From contig JAGWAJ010000001.1 in the NCBI GenBank assembly GCA_021296475.1, positions 1-45,536 of the forward strand: a stretch of DNA of 45,536 bases, written 5' to 3'. Shown piece after piece: positions 36,008-44,431 of the stretch. The DNA is from Acidobacteriota bacterium. GTDB taxonomy: Bacteria > Acidobacteriota > Vicinamibacteria > Vicinamibacterales > UBA8438. A program made the translations under genes and the position numbers. Position 1 is the stretch's first letter. Each line of letters opens with the position of its first letter. The notes below the pieces were generated by a model that saw nothing but the letters and a program-made list of their open reading frames with translations, searched no databases and was not told the DNA's origin.

Positions 36008-36025
36008 CCCGCCCGTCAGGGCGGG
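36008..36025. terminator. Hairpin at the convergent proS-tatC ends
   Basis: CCCGCCC, loop GTCA, GGGCGGG: a perfect 7-bp stem ending one base before the tatC stop codon. On the minus strand the loop reads TGAC, as in the hairpin at 15827-15871. No T-run follows. Position between convergent genes suggests a terminator working in both directions. Confidence 0.55.
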
Positions 36026-36026
36026 C

Positions 36027-36839
36027 CTACTCGTCGCCGCCGCGCCGGCCGAAGACCCAGGCGATCAGGATGCTCAGCCCGTACAGGACGATCATGGGCG
36101 CCGCCATCGCGGTGAGCGTGACCGGGTCGCCGGTCGGGGTCAGCACCGCGGCGAAGATGAAGATGCCGAGGATGGCGTACTTGGTGCTGCGGATCAGCAG
36201 ACCGGACGTCACGGCCCCGATGCGCGCCAGGAAGAAGACGACGGTGGGAAGCTGAAAGACGGCGGCGCAGGCGAGCGCGAGCCGCACGTAGAGCGAGAAC
36301 GCCGGCTGAATGCGCGGCGCGAAGGTCAGGAAATCCGTGTCGAAGCTGGCGAAGAAGTTCCAGGCGAACCGGAACAGTACGTAGTGCGAGAAGAGCGCCC
36401 CGCCGATGAAGAAGATGCTCCCGAGGCCGACGAAGGGGATCGCGAACTTCTTCTCGTGGACGTAGAGCCCGGGCGCGACGAACTGCCACACCTGCCAGAT
36501 GACGTACGGACTCGCGACCAGCAGCCCCGCGAGCACCGCCATCTTGATGTACAGGAAGAAGGCTTCGCCAGGCTCGGTGAAGATGAGCGTGCCGCCGTCC
36601 GGGAGGACGTCGGTCAGCGGCTCCATGATGAACTCGAAGATGAACGGGATGAAGCCGAAGCAGGCGAGCACGCCGACGACGAGGGCGATCAGCGATGCAA
36701 TGAGCCGCTTCCGCAGCTCGTCGAGGTGATCGAGAAACGACATCTTGCCGCCGGCTTCCTCGGACGATCCGTCGGCGGGCTGGAGCGTGCCGTCTTCGGG
36801 GTCGGACGGCCCCTGTTCCGGAGGCGGGGGGAGCGCCAT
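36027..36839 (-). CDS. tatC: Sec-independent translocase subunit TatC
   Basis: TatC recognises twin-arginine signal peptides and recruits TatA. MSFLDHLDELRKRLIASL starts the conserved part at residue 33; markers are EPGEAFFLYIKMAVLAGLL, SPYVIWQVWQFVAPGLY, FELPTV-like FQLPTVVFFLARIG, and PTGDPVTLTAMAAPM. Six membrane segments are visible; length is 270 aa. The 32-residue acidic, proline-rich N-terminal extension could be avoided by starting at ATG 36743. The gene lies 24 bases after tatA. Confidence 0.95.
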   Translation of the reverse strand: MALPPPPEQGPSDPEDGTLQPADGSSEEAGGKMSFLDHLDELRKRLIASLIALVVGVLACFGFIPFIFEFIMEPLTDVLPDGGTLIFTEPGEAFFLYIKMAVLAGLLVASPYVIWQVWQFVAPGLYVHEKKFAIPFVGLGSIFFIGGALFSHYVLFRFAWNFFASFDTDFLTFAPRIQPAFSLYVRLALACAAVFQLPTVVFFLARIGAVTSGLLIRSTKYAILGIFIFAAVLTPTGDPVTLTAMAAPMIVLYGLSILIAWVFGRRGGDE

Positions 36840-36863
36840 CGCGATGTGCCGGCTGGAGCAGGG

Positions 36864-37418
36864 CTAGCCGCGGGCGTCCGGCTCCGTCGGATGCGTACCC
36901 GAGTCGGGCGCGGACTGGGACGCCGGCGCTGCGGATGCGGACACCTCAGGTGCAGATGCCTCGGGTGCGGATGCCTCGGGTGCGGACGCCTCGGGTGCGG
37001 ATGCCTCGGGTGCGGACGCCTCGGGTGCGGACGCCTCGGGTGCGGATGCCTCGGGTGCGGACGCCTCGGGTGCGGACGCCTCGGGTGCGGACGCCTCGGG
37101 TGCGGACGCCTCGGGCGCGGACACCTCGGATGCGGACGCGTCCGGCGCCGACGCTACGGAGCCGGAAGTCGCGGGTACGGACGCCGCGGACGACGGCTGG
37201 CCGGGCTTCGTGGCGGCGGCCGGCGCGGTCGCGGGGCGCCGTTCCTCGACGCGGATCTCGTCCTCGAGGGTGTTGCGGAGGTCGTTCGAGGCGCGCTTGA
37301 ACTCGCCGAGGCTCTTGCCCAGCGAGCGGCCGAGCTCGGGGAGTTTCCGCGGGCCGAAGACGATCAGCGCGATGACGAGGATGACGATCATCTCCGGCAT
37401 GCCGATTGAGCCGAGCAT
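36864..37418 (-). CDS. tatA: Sec-independent translocase subunit TatA, with repeat-rich tail
   Basis: TatA multimers weaken the membrane for folded-protein export. MLGSIGMPEMIVILVIALIVFGPRKLPELGRSLG is a short membrane helix, the FGPRKLPELG hinge and an amphipathic helix (KSLGEFKRASNDLRNTL), about 60 residues in all. The remaining 120 residues are unstructured and dominated by 12 copies of a five-residue repeat, (A/V)SAPE. AAGGAG lies seven bases before the ATG and a strong promoter upstream. The TatA/TatB split cannot be settled; TatA/E type is favoured by the hinge. Confidence 0.92.
   Translation of the reverse strand: MLGSIGMPEMIVILVIALIVFGPRKLPELGRSLGKSLGEFKRASNDLRNTLEDEIRVEERRPATAPAAATKPGQPSSAASVPATSGSVASAPDASASEVSAPEASAPEASAPEASAPEASAPEASAPEASAPEASAPEASAPEASAPEASAPEASAPEVSASAAPASQSAPDSGTHPTEPDARG
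36946..37125 (-). repeat. 15-bp coding minisatellite in tatA
   Basis: Twelve consecutive 15-base units, ten of them identical except for one T/C position (plus strand TCGGGTGCGGAYGCC, 36961-37110). The flanking units at 36946 and 37111 carry one or two changes. Each encodes (A/V)SAPE in the tatA frame. The near-identity suggests recent expansion by slippage or unequal exchange; length changes would keep the frame. Confidence 0.92.
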
Positions 37419-37465
37419 GGTGACGCTCCTTGGACCTCGGGAAGCCCGGATCGAGCCCCTCCGGC

Positions 37466-37495
37466 ATTATAGAAACCGCCGCGCAGGGGGGTCAA
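37466..37495 (-). promoter_or_regulatory. Predicted sigma70 promoter of tatA-tatC
   Basis: On the minus strand TTGACC (37495-37490), an 18-base spacer and a perfect TATAAT (37471-37466). Transcription would start near 37459, about 40 bases before the tatA ATG. This is the best promoter match in the window. Confidence 0.7.
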
Positions 37496-37567
37496 GCGGC
37501 GGCCGCGCCGCGGGATCCCGCGAAGTCGTTGTTGCGTCGCACCTTATCTGATAGTAGGATGCCGGCC

Positions 37568-39187
37568 ATGCGGGGCATGACATCTCTGACGGCAGGCATC
37601 GGCGTCATCGTGTTCTCGGCGCTGGTAGGCGGCTTGTTCGGCGGGCGGGTCCTGGCGCAGCAGGACTCGATGACCCGTCATTTCGACGCCTTTGCGTCCG
37701 CCCTCGCGGCGATCGAGGCGAACTTCGTCGACGAGGTCGACTCCGAGCGGCTGGTGTATCGCGCCATCGGCGGCATGCTCCAGACGCTCGATCCCCACTC
37801 GAACTTCATGGATCCGCGCTCGTACGCGCAACTGCGCGAGCGGCAGGAGGGGCGGTACTACGGCCTCGGGATTCGAATCAACGTGCTCGACGGCCGGATT
37901 ACGGTCATGAGCCTGTTCGAGGGCTCGCCGGCCTACCGGTCCGGGATTCGCGCCGGCGACGTCATCGCCCGCATCGAAGGCGAGAACGCCATCGGCATGA
38001 GCAGCGAGCAGGCGGTGCGCCGGCTGCGCGGCCCCCGCGGCACCACGGTCAACATCTCGATCCGGCGCGACGGGTACGAGGATCTGATCCCTCTCGACGT
38101 GGAGCGGGACGAGATCAATATCCCGACCGTCAGGGCCTCGTTCATGGTCGACGGCGAGACGGGATACGTCCGTCTCGGCGACTTCTCGGAGACGAGCAAT
38201 CGCGAGCTGCGCCGGGCGCTCGACCGGCTGCAGGCCGAAGGGATGGGGCAATTGCTGCTCGATCTGCGGGACAACCCGGGGGGGCCGCTCGATCAGGCGA
38301 TCAGCGTGTCGAACCAGTTCCTGCCCCGCGGCGACATGATCGTCTACACCCGCGGGCGCGTCTCCAACTCCGATCAGGACTACCACGCCCGCGACGAGAG
38401 CGACTTCACGGGCCTGCCCATCATCGTGCTGGTCAATCGCAGCAGCGCGAGCGCCTCGGAGATCGTCGCCGGCGCCCTGCAGGATCACGACCGTGCCCTC
38501 GTCGTCGGGGAGACCACCTTCGGGAAGGCGCTGGTCCAGTCAATCTACCGCGTCAGCCACGGCGCCGGTCTCGCGCTGACGACGGCGCGCTACTACACGC
38601 CGAGCGGCCGGATGATCCAGCGGCCCTGGGACGGCACGTTCGACGAGTACCTCACCTACTCGCTCCGCGAGCAGGAGACGCCGCTGCGAGCGCCCGCCGA
38701 CCGTAAGTTCACCGACGCCGGACGCGAGGTGTACAGCGGCGGAGGCATCGAGCCCGATCACTTCATGGCCGGTCCGATCCGGGGCTTCGATCCTTCGCGA
38801 CTCGGGCGGCTGCTGGCGGCTCGGGGGGATTTCGCATATTTCGCCCGGCGGTTCTCCGCCGTCGGAGACACGCGCATCCCGGTCGAGGGCGACGGCCGGG
38901 AGCTCGTGAGCCGCGGATTCACGGTGGACGACCGGCTGCTGGAGGCCTTCAAGGAGCAGGTACGGAGCCGCGGCCTCACGGTCGACGACGAAGACTTCGC
39001 CGGCGACACGGACTTCATCCGCGCCATGATCCACTACGAGGTGGACCTGGCCCTGTTCGGGGAGGCCGAGGCGTGGGCCAACCTCTTCGTGCGCGACCCG
39101 CAGGCCCAGTTCGCCGTCTCGCTGTTCGGCGACGCGCGGCGCCTCCTCGACCTCTCCGACGACGCGCTCGTGGCGGCAGCTCGCTGA
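37568..39187 (+). CDS. Carboxy-terminal processing protease, S41 family
   Basis: A 539-aa periplasmic serine protease anchored by an N-terminal membrane segment (residues 5-25, LTAGIGVIVFSALVGGLF). The PDZ domain (about 90-170) has YYGLGIRINV and SPAYRSGIRAGDVIARIEG. The protease core has LLDLRDNPGG, the catalytic Ser in VNRSSASASEIVAGAL (about S293) and Lys in TFGKALVQS (about K320). The family trims or degrades envelope proteins. The C-terminal 150 residues are not part of the catalytic core. ATG 37568 has a GTAGG nine bases upstream; ATG 37559 is possible. It is divergent from tatA. Confidence 0.92.
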   Translation: MRGMTSLTAGIGVIVFSALVGGLFGGRVLAQQDSMTRHFDAFASALAAIEANFVDEVDSERLVYRAIGGMLQTLDPHSNFMDPRSYAQLRERQEGRYYGLGIRINVLDGRITVMSLFEGSPAYRSGIRAGDVIARIEGENAIGMSSEQAVRRLRGPRGTTVNISIRRDGYEDLIPLDVERDEINIPTVRASFMVDGETGYVRLGDFSETSNRELRRALDRLQAEGMGQLLLDLRDNPGGPLDQAISVSNQFLPRGDMIVYTRGRVSNSDQDYHARDESDFTGLPIIVLVNRSSASASEIVAGALQDHDRALVVGETTFGKALVQSIYRVSHGAGLALTTARYYTPSGRMIQRPWDGTFDEYLTYSLREQETPLRAPADRKFTDAGREVYSGGGIEPDHFMAGPIRGFDPSRLGRLLAARGDFAYFARRFSAVGDTRIPVEGDGRELVSRGFTVDDRLLEAFKEQVRSRGLTVDDEDFAGDTDFIRAMIHYEVDLALFGEAEAWANLFVRDPQAQFAVSLFGDARRLLDLSDDALVAAAR

Positions 39188-39190
39188 CCC

Positions 39191-39220
39191 TTGCCGGCCC
39201 GCCGGCCGCCTTGCTACACT
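39191..39220 (+). promoter_or_regulatory. Predicted promoter in the ctp-smc gap
   Basis: TTGCCG (39191-39196), an 18-base spacer and TACACT (39215-39220), preceded by an extended -10 TGC. Each box matches sigma70 consensus at 4 of 6 positions. Transcription would start near 39227, about 177 bases before smc and 145 bases before the terminator-like hairpin. Confidence 0.5.
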
Positions 39221-39226
39221 GCGGGG

Positions 39227-39375
39227 TAGCGTGAAGGTGTGGAGCCATCCCTGCGTGAGAGTCGCAGGTGGCGACATGCCGCGCAGTCGCTTCAGCGCGT
39301 ACGACGTCCGGGCGCACCCAGCCGCTCGAACAGGTGTTGCGATGATGCAGGAACCTGTTTGTGCGGCTCGTTTTG
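39227..39375 (+). ncRNA. Candidate small RNA or structured leader upstream of smc
   Basis: Between the promoter at 39191-39220 and the terminator-like hairpin lie two further stems: GCCA-TC-CCTGCG (39244-39255) pairing with CGCAGGTGGC (39263-39272) over a TGAGAGT loop with a TC bulge, and CGCGC/GCGCG (39280-39299). No open reading frame of note fits. I do not recognise SRP RNA, 6S, tmRNA or a known riboswitch core. It could be a free RNA of about 145 nt or an attenuating leader of smc. If the promoter is false, the hairpin may simply end the protease transcript. Confidence 0.4.
39320..39374 (+). terminator. Intrinsic terminator-like hairpin before smc
   Basis: AGCCGCTCGAACAGGT (39320-39335) pairs with ACCTGTTTGTGCGGCT (39353-39368): 15 pairs with one T-T mismatch and one G-T pair, loop 17 bases. 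CG and then TTTT (39371-39374) follow. It is the only hairpin with a T-run in the window, and lies 30 bases before the smc ATG. Confidence 0.65.
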
Positions 39376-39403
39376 TGTACGCCGCCGTGTGAAGTCTCGC
39401 ATA

Positions 39404-42400
39404 ATGCGTTTGAACCATCTTGAGTTGGCCGGCTTCAAGAGCTTCCCGGAGCGCGCCGAGCTGGCGTTCGACGGCGGCGTCACCGCCATCGTCGGGCCGA
39501 ACGGCTGCGGCAAGAGCAACGTCATCGACGCGATCACGTGGGTCCTCGGCGAGCAGAGCGCCCGGAGCCTCCGCGGTGAGCGGATGGAGGACGTGATCTT
39601 CGGCGGCAGCGACGCGCGCCGCCCCACCGCCGCGGCCGAAGTGCGCCTGCGGCTGTCCGACGTTGCCGCCGCGCTGGCCGCGCTGGGCGGTCAGGTGCGG
39701 CCCGTGGCTCCCCCCCGCAGCGACCAGGGTGAGGGCGGGGAGTCCGACCGCGACGGTGCAGCGGCTGGCAACGGACACCTCGACGGCGCGCTGCCGGAGG
39801 ATCCCGATCTCGAGCCGCCCCTCGTGCAGCGCGACGTCGAGGTAGGGCGGCGGCTGTACCGCTCGGGAGAGAGCGAGTATTTCATCGACGGGCAGGTCTG
39901 CCGCCTCCGCGACGTGCAGGACCTCCTGATGGACTCGGGCGTCGGCGTCAAGGCCTACGCGGTCATCGAGCAGGGGCGGATCGGTCAAATCCTGGGAGCG
40001 CGCCCGGCGGAGCGCCGGCAGCTCCTCGAGGAGGCGGCCGGCGTCACGAAGTACAAGTCGCGGCGCCGGTCGGCCGAGCTCAAGCTCGAGGCCGCGCAGC
40101 AGAACCTGACCCGCGTCGACGACATCGTCTTCGAGGTCGAGAAGCAGCGCGGGGCGCTCAAGCGGCAGGCGGCCCGGGCGCGCCGTTACCGCCGGCTGCG
40201 CGAGGAGTTGCGGCGCTGGGAGAAGGTCCACTTCGCGCGGACCAGCCTGGCGCTCGGAGCCGCCATCGAGGACGCCGATGGCCGGTTGGAGGAGTCCCGG
40301 GCGCGCGAGCGGGCGTGTGCCGCGCGGGTCGCGGAGCTGGAGGGCGCCGAAGAGAAGCTTCGCACGGCGCTGGGCGAAGCGGATCGGGAGGCGGGCGTCA
40401 CGCGGGACGAGGCGCATCGGCGCCAGCTCGATCTCGACCGCCGGCGGCAGCGGATCGAGTTCGACCGCCAACAGGTGGCGACGCTGGCCGAGGCGGTGGC
40501 GTCCGGCGAGGCGGAGGTGACCGCCCTGGAGGCCCGCTGCGGCCCGTTGCGGGCGGAGCTCGACAGCCAGCGGACGGCGCACGACCGCTGCGGCACGGAG
40601 CGCGAGGCCGCGGCGGAGCGGCTGGACGCCGAGGCGGCCCGGTTCGCGGAGGCGCAGCAGGCGGTGGAGGAGCTGGCCCGTGGCCTCGAGGGGGCGCGGA
40701 GCCAGGTCTACGCGGCGGCCACGGAGAAGACGGCGCTGGAGAACGTGGTCGCCAATGCCGATGCCGGCCAGGCGCGCATCCGCGAGGCGCTCTCCCGCCT
40801 GGAGGCCGAGTCGGCCGACGTCGCGACCGAGCTCGCCCGCAGCGACGAAGCGTCCCGCCGGGCCGAAGACGCCGCCCGCGAGGCGCGCGCGGCCCTCGAG
40901 CGGGTGCGAGCCGACAGGGCGGTGCGCGAGGCCGAGGTCGGGGCGGCGCGCACCGGGGCGGCGGAGGCGGCGCGCGCCGTGCGCGAGCGGGAGCGCGAGG
41001 TGGCCGCGTTTCGGGCCCGGGTCGAGTCCCTGGAGGAGCTCGAGGCCGGCCGGACGGCGTACGCCGACGCGGCCCGCATCGTCCTGGCGTCGGAGATCCC
41101 GCACCACGGGTCGGTGGCCGACCACCTCGAGGTCGACCGGGCCGACGAGCGCGCCGTGGAGGCCTGCCTGGCGGACCTGCTGCAGCACGTGGTCGTCGCC
41201 TCGCACGAGGACGCCCTGGCCGGCATCGCGCTGGCTACGGAGCGCGACGCCGGTCGCTGCGGCTTCCTCGTGGCGTCGTCCTTCAGCGGCCGCGCGGTGT
41301 CGCCGCCGCACGAGAGCCTGCGGCCGATCGCAGATGCCGTGCGCGTCGGCGGCCCGGCCGGGGAGGCAGTGCGGTCGGCGATCGGCGGTCGGTGGCTCGC
41401 CCCCTCGATCGCGGAGGCGGAGGCGGCGGCCCGGAGCACCGTCGACCCGATCGTGGCCCCCGACGGCACGGTGTTTCGCGGCGAGACGCTCGTGTCGGGA
41501 GGCGGGAGGTCGGCGGCGCGGGGGCTGCTGTCGACCAAGCGCGAGATCAAGGAGCTGCGGGCCCGCATCGTCGCGGAGGAAGAGGCCGTCGCCGGCCTGC
41601 ACGCCGACGTGGCGAGGCTGGAGGCCGAGGCGGCCCGCGCCGCGGAGGCCCTCGAAGGGCTCAAGCGGGAGGGGCACGAGCACGAGAAGACGCTGGTCGG
41701 TCTCGACGCGGACTTGCGGCAGGTGGGGGAGGGGCGCGCCAGGCTGATGGATCGGCAGCGCGTCGTCGCCACGGATCGACGGACCGCGGTCGAGGAGCGC
41801 GACGGGCTCGCCGCGAAGCAGGCGGAGGCCCGCGCGTCGCTCGTCCGTCTCGCGGCGGAGCAGGCTGCGGCCCAGGACCGCTTCACCCGGTCCGAGGAGC
41901 GGCTGGTCGAGGCGCGCGAGGCGGTCGAGGCCCGCGGCCGGCAGGTCGCCGACGTGCGGTCCGAGCACGCGACGCTGGCGGAACGCGCGGCGGCGCTGGC
42001 CGCGGACGTGCGGCGTATCGAGGACCAGGTCCGCGATCTCCTCCAGCGCATCGATGCGCGCGGGACCGAGAACCGCAACGCCGCGGAACGGCGAACCGCG
42101 CTGAGCGCCGCGATCGAGGCGGCCGTCGGCCATCTCGAGCACGACGCCGCGGCCTTCGACGAGCTCCAGGAGCGGATGCGGCACATCGGCGAACGCGGCG
42201 CCGCCCTCCGCGAGCGCATCGCCGCGGAGAGCGACGGCGTGCGGGACGCGCGGCAGGCGCTCGAGGATGTGCGGTCGGACGTGGGCCGCATCGAGGTCGT
42301 GCGCGCGAAGGCCGATGCCGATCTCGCGCACGCCGCGGCGTCGTGCCGGGAGACACTGCAACTCGAGCTCGGGGAGGTCGTCGCCGAGGTCGAGCGCCTG

Positions 42401-43264
42401 GAGCGCGAAGGTCCCATCGAGCCCGATCGGTCCCTGCTCGGCCCCCCCGGGAACAGTGCCGCCGGCGCCGACGCCGACGCGACCGGGGACGACGCCACCG
42501 AGGACGATGACGCCGGGCACGATGCCGTCGGAGACGCCGCCGCCACCGGGGACTCGCCGGCCGTCGTCGAGTCTGAGGCGGAGGCGGGCGCGGCAGAGGG
42601 CGCGGCGGAGCGGAGCGCCACGGTCGACGTCGATGACATCCTGGTCCGGCTGCGCTCGAAGATCGACCGGCTCGGGCCGGTCAACATGATGGCCATCGAC
42701 CAGTTCGACGAGCTCGAGGAGCGCCACACCTTCCTGACGACGCAGCGGCAGGACCTCCTAGACGCCATTGCGGCCACCGGCAAGGCCATCCAGCAGATCG
42801 ACGTCACCACGCGCGAGCGCTTCGAGCACGCTTTCGCGGCCATCAACGCGTACTTCCAGGACACGTTCGAGACGCTCTTCGGCGGCGGGCGCGCCGGGCT
42901 GGTGCTGCTCGACGAGGCCGACGTGCTCGAGAGCGGCATCGACGTCATCGCGCAGCCGCCGGGCAAGCGCCTCCAGAGCATTCAGTTGCTCTCCGGCGGC
43001 GAGAAGGCGCTGACGGCGATGGCACTGATGTTCGCCATCTTCAAGTACAAGCCGAGCCCCTTCTGTCTGCTCGACGAGATCGACGCGCCGCTCGACGACG
43101 CCAACATCGGTCGTTTCGTCGAGATGCTGCGCGGGCTGCAGGCCCGCACGCAGTTCGTCCTCGTGACGCACAACCGCAAGACCATGGAGATTGCGGACCG
43201 GCTCTACGGCGTCACGATGGAGGAGCCGGGCGTCTCGAAGCTCATCTCCGTCAAGGTCAACTGA
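39404..43264 (+). CDS. smc: Chromosome partition protein SMC
   Basis: SMC is the ATP-driven loop extruder that compacts chromosomes with ScpA and ScpB. The 1286-aa product has MRLNHLELAGFKSFPERAEL, Walker A GPNGCGKSNVIDAITW (31-38), two long coiled-coils around a hinge (about residues 545-690, with PHHGSVADHLEV and GRSAARGLLSTKREI at its ends), signature LSGGEKALTAMALMF (about 1196) and Walker B FCLLDEIDAPLDD. Two low-complexity inserts are unusual: about 95-143 in the N-terminal head and about 1013-1075, the latter very acidic. GTG 39389 is a possible earlier start. Confidence 0.95.
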   Translation: MRLNHLELAGFKSFPERAELAFDGGVTAIVGPNGCGKSNVIDAITWVLGEQSARSLRGERMEDVIFGGSDARRPTAAAEVRLRLSDVAAALAALGGQVRPVAPPRSDQGEGGESDRDGAAAGNGHLDGALPEDPDLEPPLVQRDVEVGRRLYRSGESEYFIDGQVCRLRDVQDLLMDSGVGVKAYAVIEQGRIGQILGARPAERRQLLEEAAGVTKYKSRRRSAELKLEAAQQNLTRVDDIVFEVEKQRGALKRQAARARRYRRLREELRRWEKVHFARTSLALGAAIEDADGRLEESRARERACAARVAELEGAEEKLRTALGEADREAGVTRDEAHRRQLDLDRRRQRIEFDRQQVATLAEAVASGEAEVTALEARCGPLRAELDSQRTAHDRCGTEREAAAERLDAEAARFAEAQQAVEELARGLEGARSQVYAAATEKTALENVVANADAGQARIREALSRLEAESADVATELARSDEASRRAEDAAREARAALERVRADRAVREAEVGAARTGAAEAARAVREREREVAAFRARVESLEELEAGRTAYADAARIVLASEIPHHGSVADHLEVDRADERAVEACLADLLQHVVVASHEDALAGIALATERDAGRCGFLVASSFSGRAVSPPHESLRPIADAVRVGGPAGEAVRSAIGGRWLAPSIAEAEAAARSTVDPIVAPDGTVFRGETLVSGGGRSAARGLLSTKREIKELRARIVAEEEAVAGLHADVARLEAEAARAAEALEGLKREGHEHEKTLVGLDADLRQVGEGRARLMDRQRVVATDRRTAVEERDGLAAKQAEARASLVRLAAEQAAAQDRFTRSEERLVEAREAVEARGRQVADVRSEHATLAERAAALAADVRRIEDQVRDLLQRIDARGTENRNAAERRTALSAAIEAAVGHLEHDAAAFDELQERMRHIGERGAALRERIAAESDGVRDARQALEDVRSDVGRIEVVRAKADADLAHAAASCRETLQLELGEVVAEVERLEREGPIEPDRSLLGPPGNSAAGADADATGDDATEDDDAGHDAVGDAAATGDSPAVVESEAEAGAAEGAAERSATVDVDDILVRLRSKIDRLGPVNMMAIDQFDELEERHTFLTTQRQDLLDAIAATGKAIQQIDVTTRERFEHAFAAINAYFQDTFETLFGGGRAGLVLLDEADVLESGIDVIAQPPGKRLQSIQLLSGGEKALTAMALMFAIFKYKPSPFCLLDEIDAPLDDANIGRFVEMLRGLQARTQFVLVTHNRKTMEIADRLYGVTMEEPGVSKLISVKVN

Positions 43265-43300
43265 GCCCTGAACGAAGACAAGGCGACCCGCTACCATCGG

Positions 43301-44431
43301 TTGCGCCGGCGCAGCCGGATGCTCGCCGTCGCCGTCCGGGCGAGCCTGCTGGGCGGCCTGGTCGCGCTCGGCGCCGGTGCGCCGGTACGTACCGCGCTCG
43401 AGCAGATGGTGGCGCAGGCCGGGCTTCCCGTGTGGCTGCAGCCGACGGTGGTGGTGGCGCTCGGGGCCCTGGCCCTCGGCGTGGCGGGGGAGGTCCTGGC
43501 GTTCCCCTTCGTCTGCCGCGCGGAGTGGCTGCTGGCGCGCCGCTACGGCCAGTCGCGCGAGCGCTTCGCGGCGTGGTGGGGGGCGCACGCCCGGACCGCG
43601 CTGTGGACCAGCGTGTCGTGGATGCTGGCCGCGGTGGTCGTGTACGTCGCCATCGGGCTCTCGGCAACTCGCTGGTGGCTGGTGGTGGGGGCGGCGTTCG
43701 CCGCCGGCACCGTAGCCGTGGCCCTCCTCGGGCCGCTGCTGCTGCGGCCCGCCCTGCGCGCCCGGCCGTTGGGGCGTCCCGAGCTGGCCGCCCGGCTCGA
43801 GGCGCTGGCGCGGCGGGCGGGCGCTCCGGTCGTCGGCGTGCACGAGTGGCCGGAGGGCCCCGCGTCGAGGCCCAACGCCGCCCTCGTCGGCGTCGGCGCG
43901 GCGCGGCGCGTCCTGCTCTCCGACACGATGGTCGCCGACTACAGCGACGCGGAGATCGAGGTGGTCCTGGCCCACGAGCTGGCCCACCACCTGCACCGGG
44001 ACATCTGGAAGACCATCGCCTTCCGGGCCGCGGTCGTCTGCGCCGCCGGCTGGGTCGGGCAGCGCGTGCTGGCGGACCTGGGGCCGGTGCTGGGCCTCCA
44101 CGGGGCGGCCGACGCGGCCGGACTCCCGGCCCTGGCCCTCTGCGCCGGCGGCGTGACGATGGCCGTTCTCCCCGCCGCCAACCTGCTGTCGCGGCGCCAC
44201 GAGCGCCGTGCGGATCGGTTCGCCCTCGACGTGACCGGCAACCACGAGGCGTTCGTGTCCGGGCTCCGCAGGATGGGCACGGAGCATCTCGCGGAGGAGC
44301 GCCCGTCGCGCCTCGTCAAGTGGTGCTTCTACTCCCACCCCCCGGTGGCGGAGCGGGTGGCCGAGGCGCGCCGGCACCGCGCCCGGCCCCGGGGCGAGTC
44401 TCCTCGACGCGGCGTCGCGGCCCGCCCCTGA
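43301..44431 (+). CDS. M48-family membrane metalloprotease
   Basis: A Ste24/HtpX-like zinc protease of 376 aa with several membrane segments, the zinc motif HELAHH (residues 225-230) and a downstream ERRADRFALDVTGN region supplying the third ligand. The ending KWCFYSHPPVAERV is typical of Ste24-like members. TTG 43301 and ATG 43319 are the usable starts. The codons between the smc stop and 43301 stay open and read LNEDKATRYHRL, which looks coding, so initiation at a CTG (43268) cannot be excluded. It follows smc closely and may be co-transcribed. Substrate unknown. Confidence 0.88.
   Translation: MRRRSRMLAVAVRASLLGGLVALGAGAPVRTALEQMVAQAGLPVWLQPTVVVALGALALGVAGEVLAFPFVCRAEWLLARRYGQSRERFAAWWGAHARTALWTSVSWMLAAVVVYVAIGLSATRWWLVVGAAFAAGTVAVALLGPLLLRPALRARPLGRPELAARLEALARRAGAPVVGVHEWPEGPASRPNAALVGVGAARRVLLSDTMVADYSDAEIEVVLAHELAHHLHRDIWKTIAFRAAVVCAAGWVGQRVLADLGPVLGLHGAADAAGLPALALCAGGVTMAVLPAANLLSRRHERRADRFALDVTGNHEAFVSGLRRMGTEHLAEERPSRLVKWCFYSHPPVAERVAEARRHRARPRGESPRRGVAARP

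Noticed and set aside
36946-37125. Regular 15-bp repeats resembling a CRISPR-like array
   Set aside because: Units are contiguous without spacers and encode an in-frame pentapeptide in tatA; no cas gene is present.
38540-42727. A minus-strand open frame of 1395 codons opposite ctp and smc
   Set aside because: It lies antisense to two confidently identified genes, is dominated by Arg/Leu/Gly/Asp/Pro from GC-rich third-position effects, and shows no domain.
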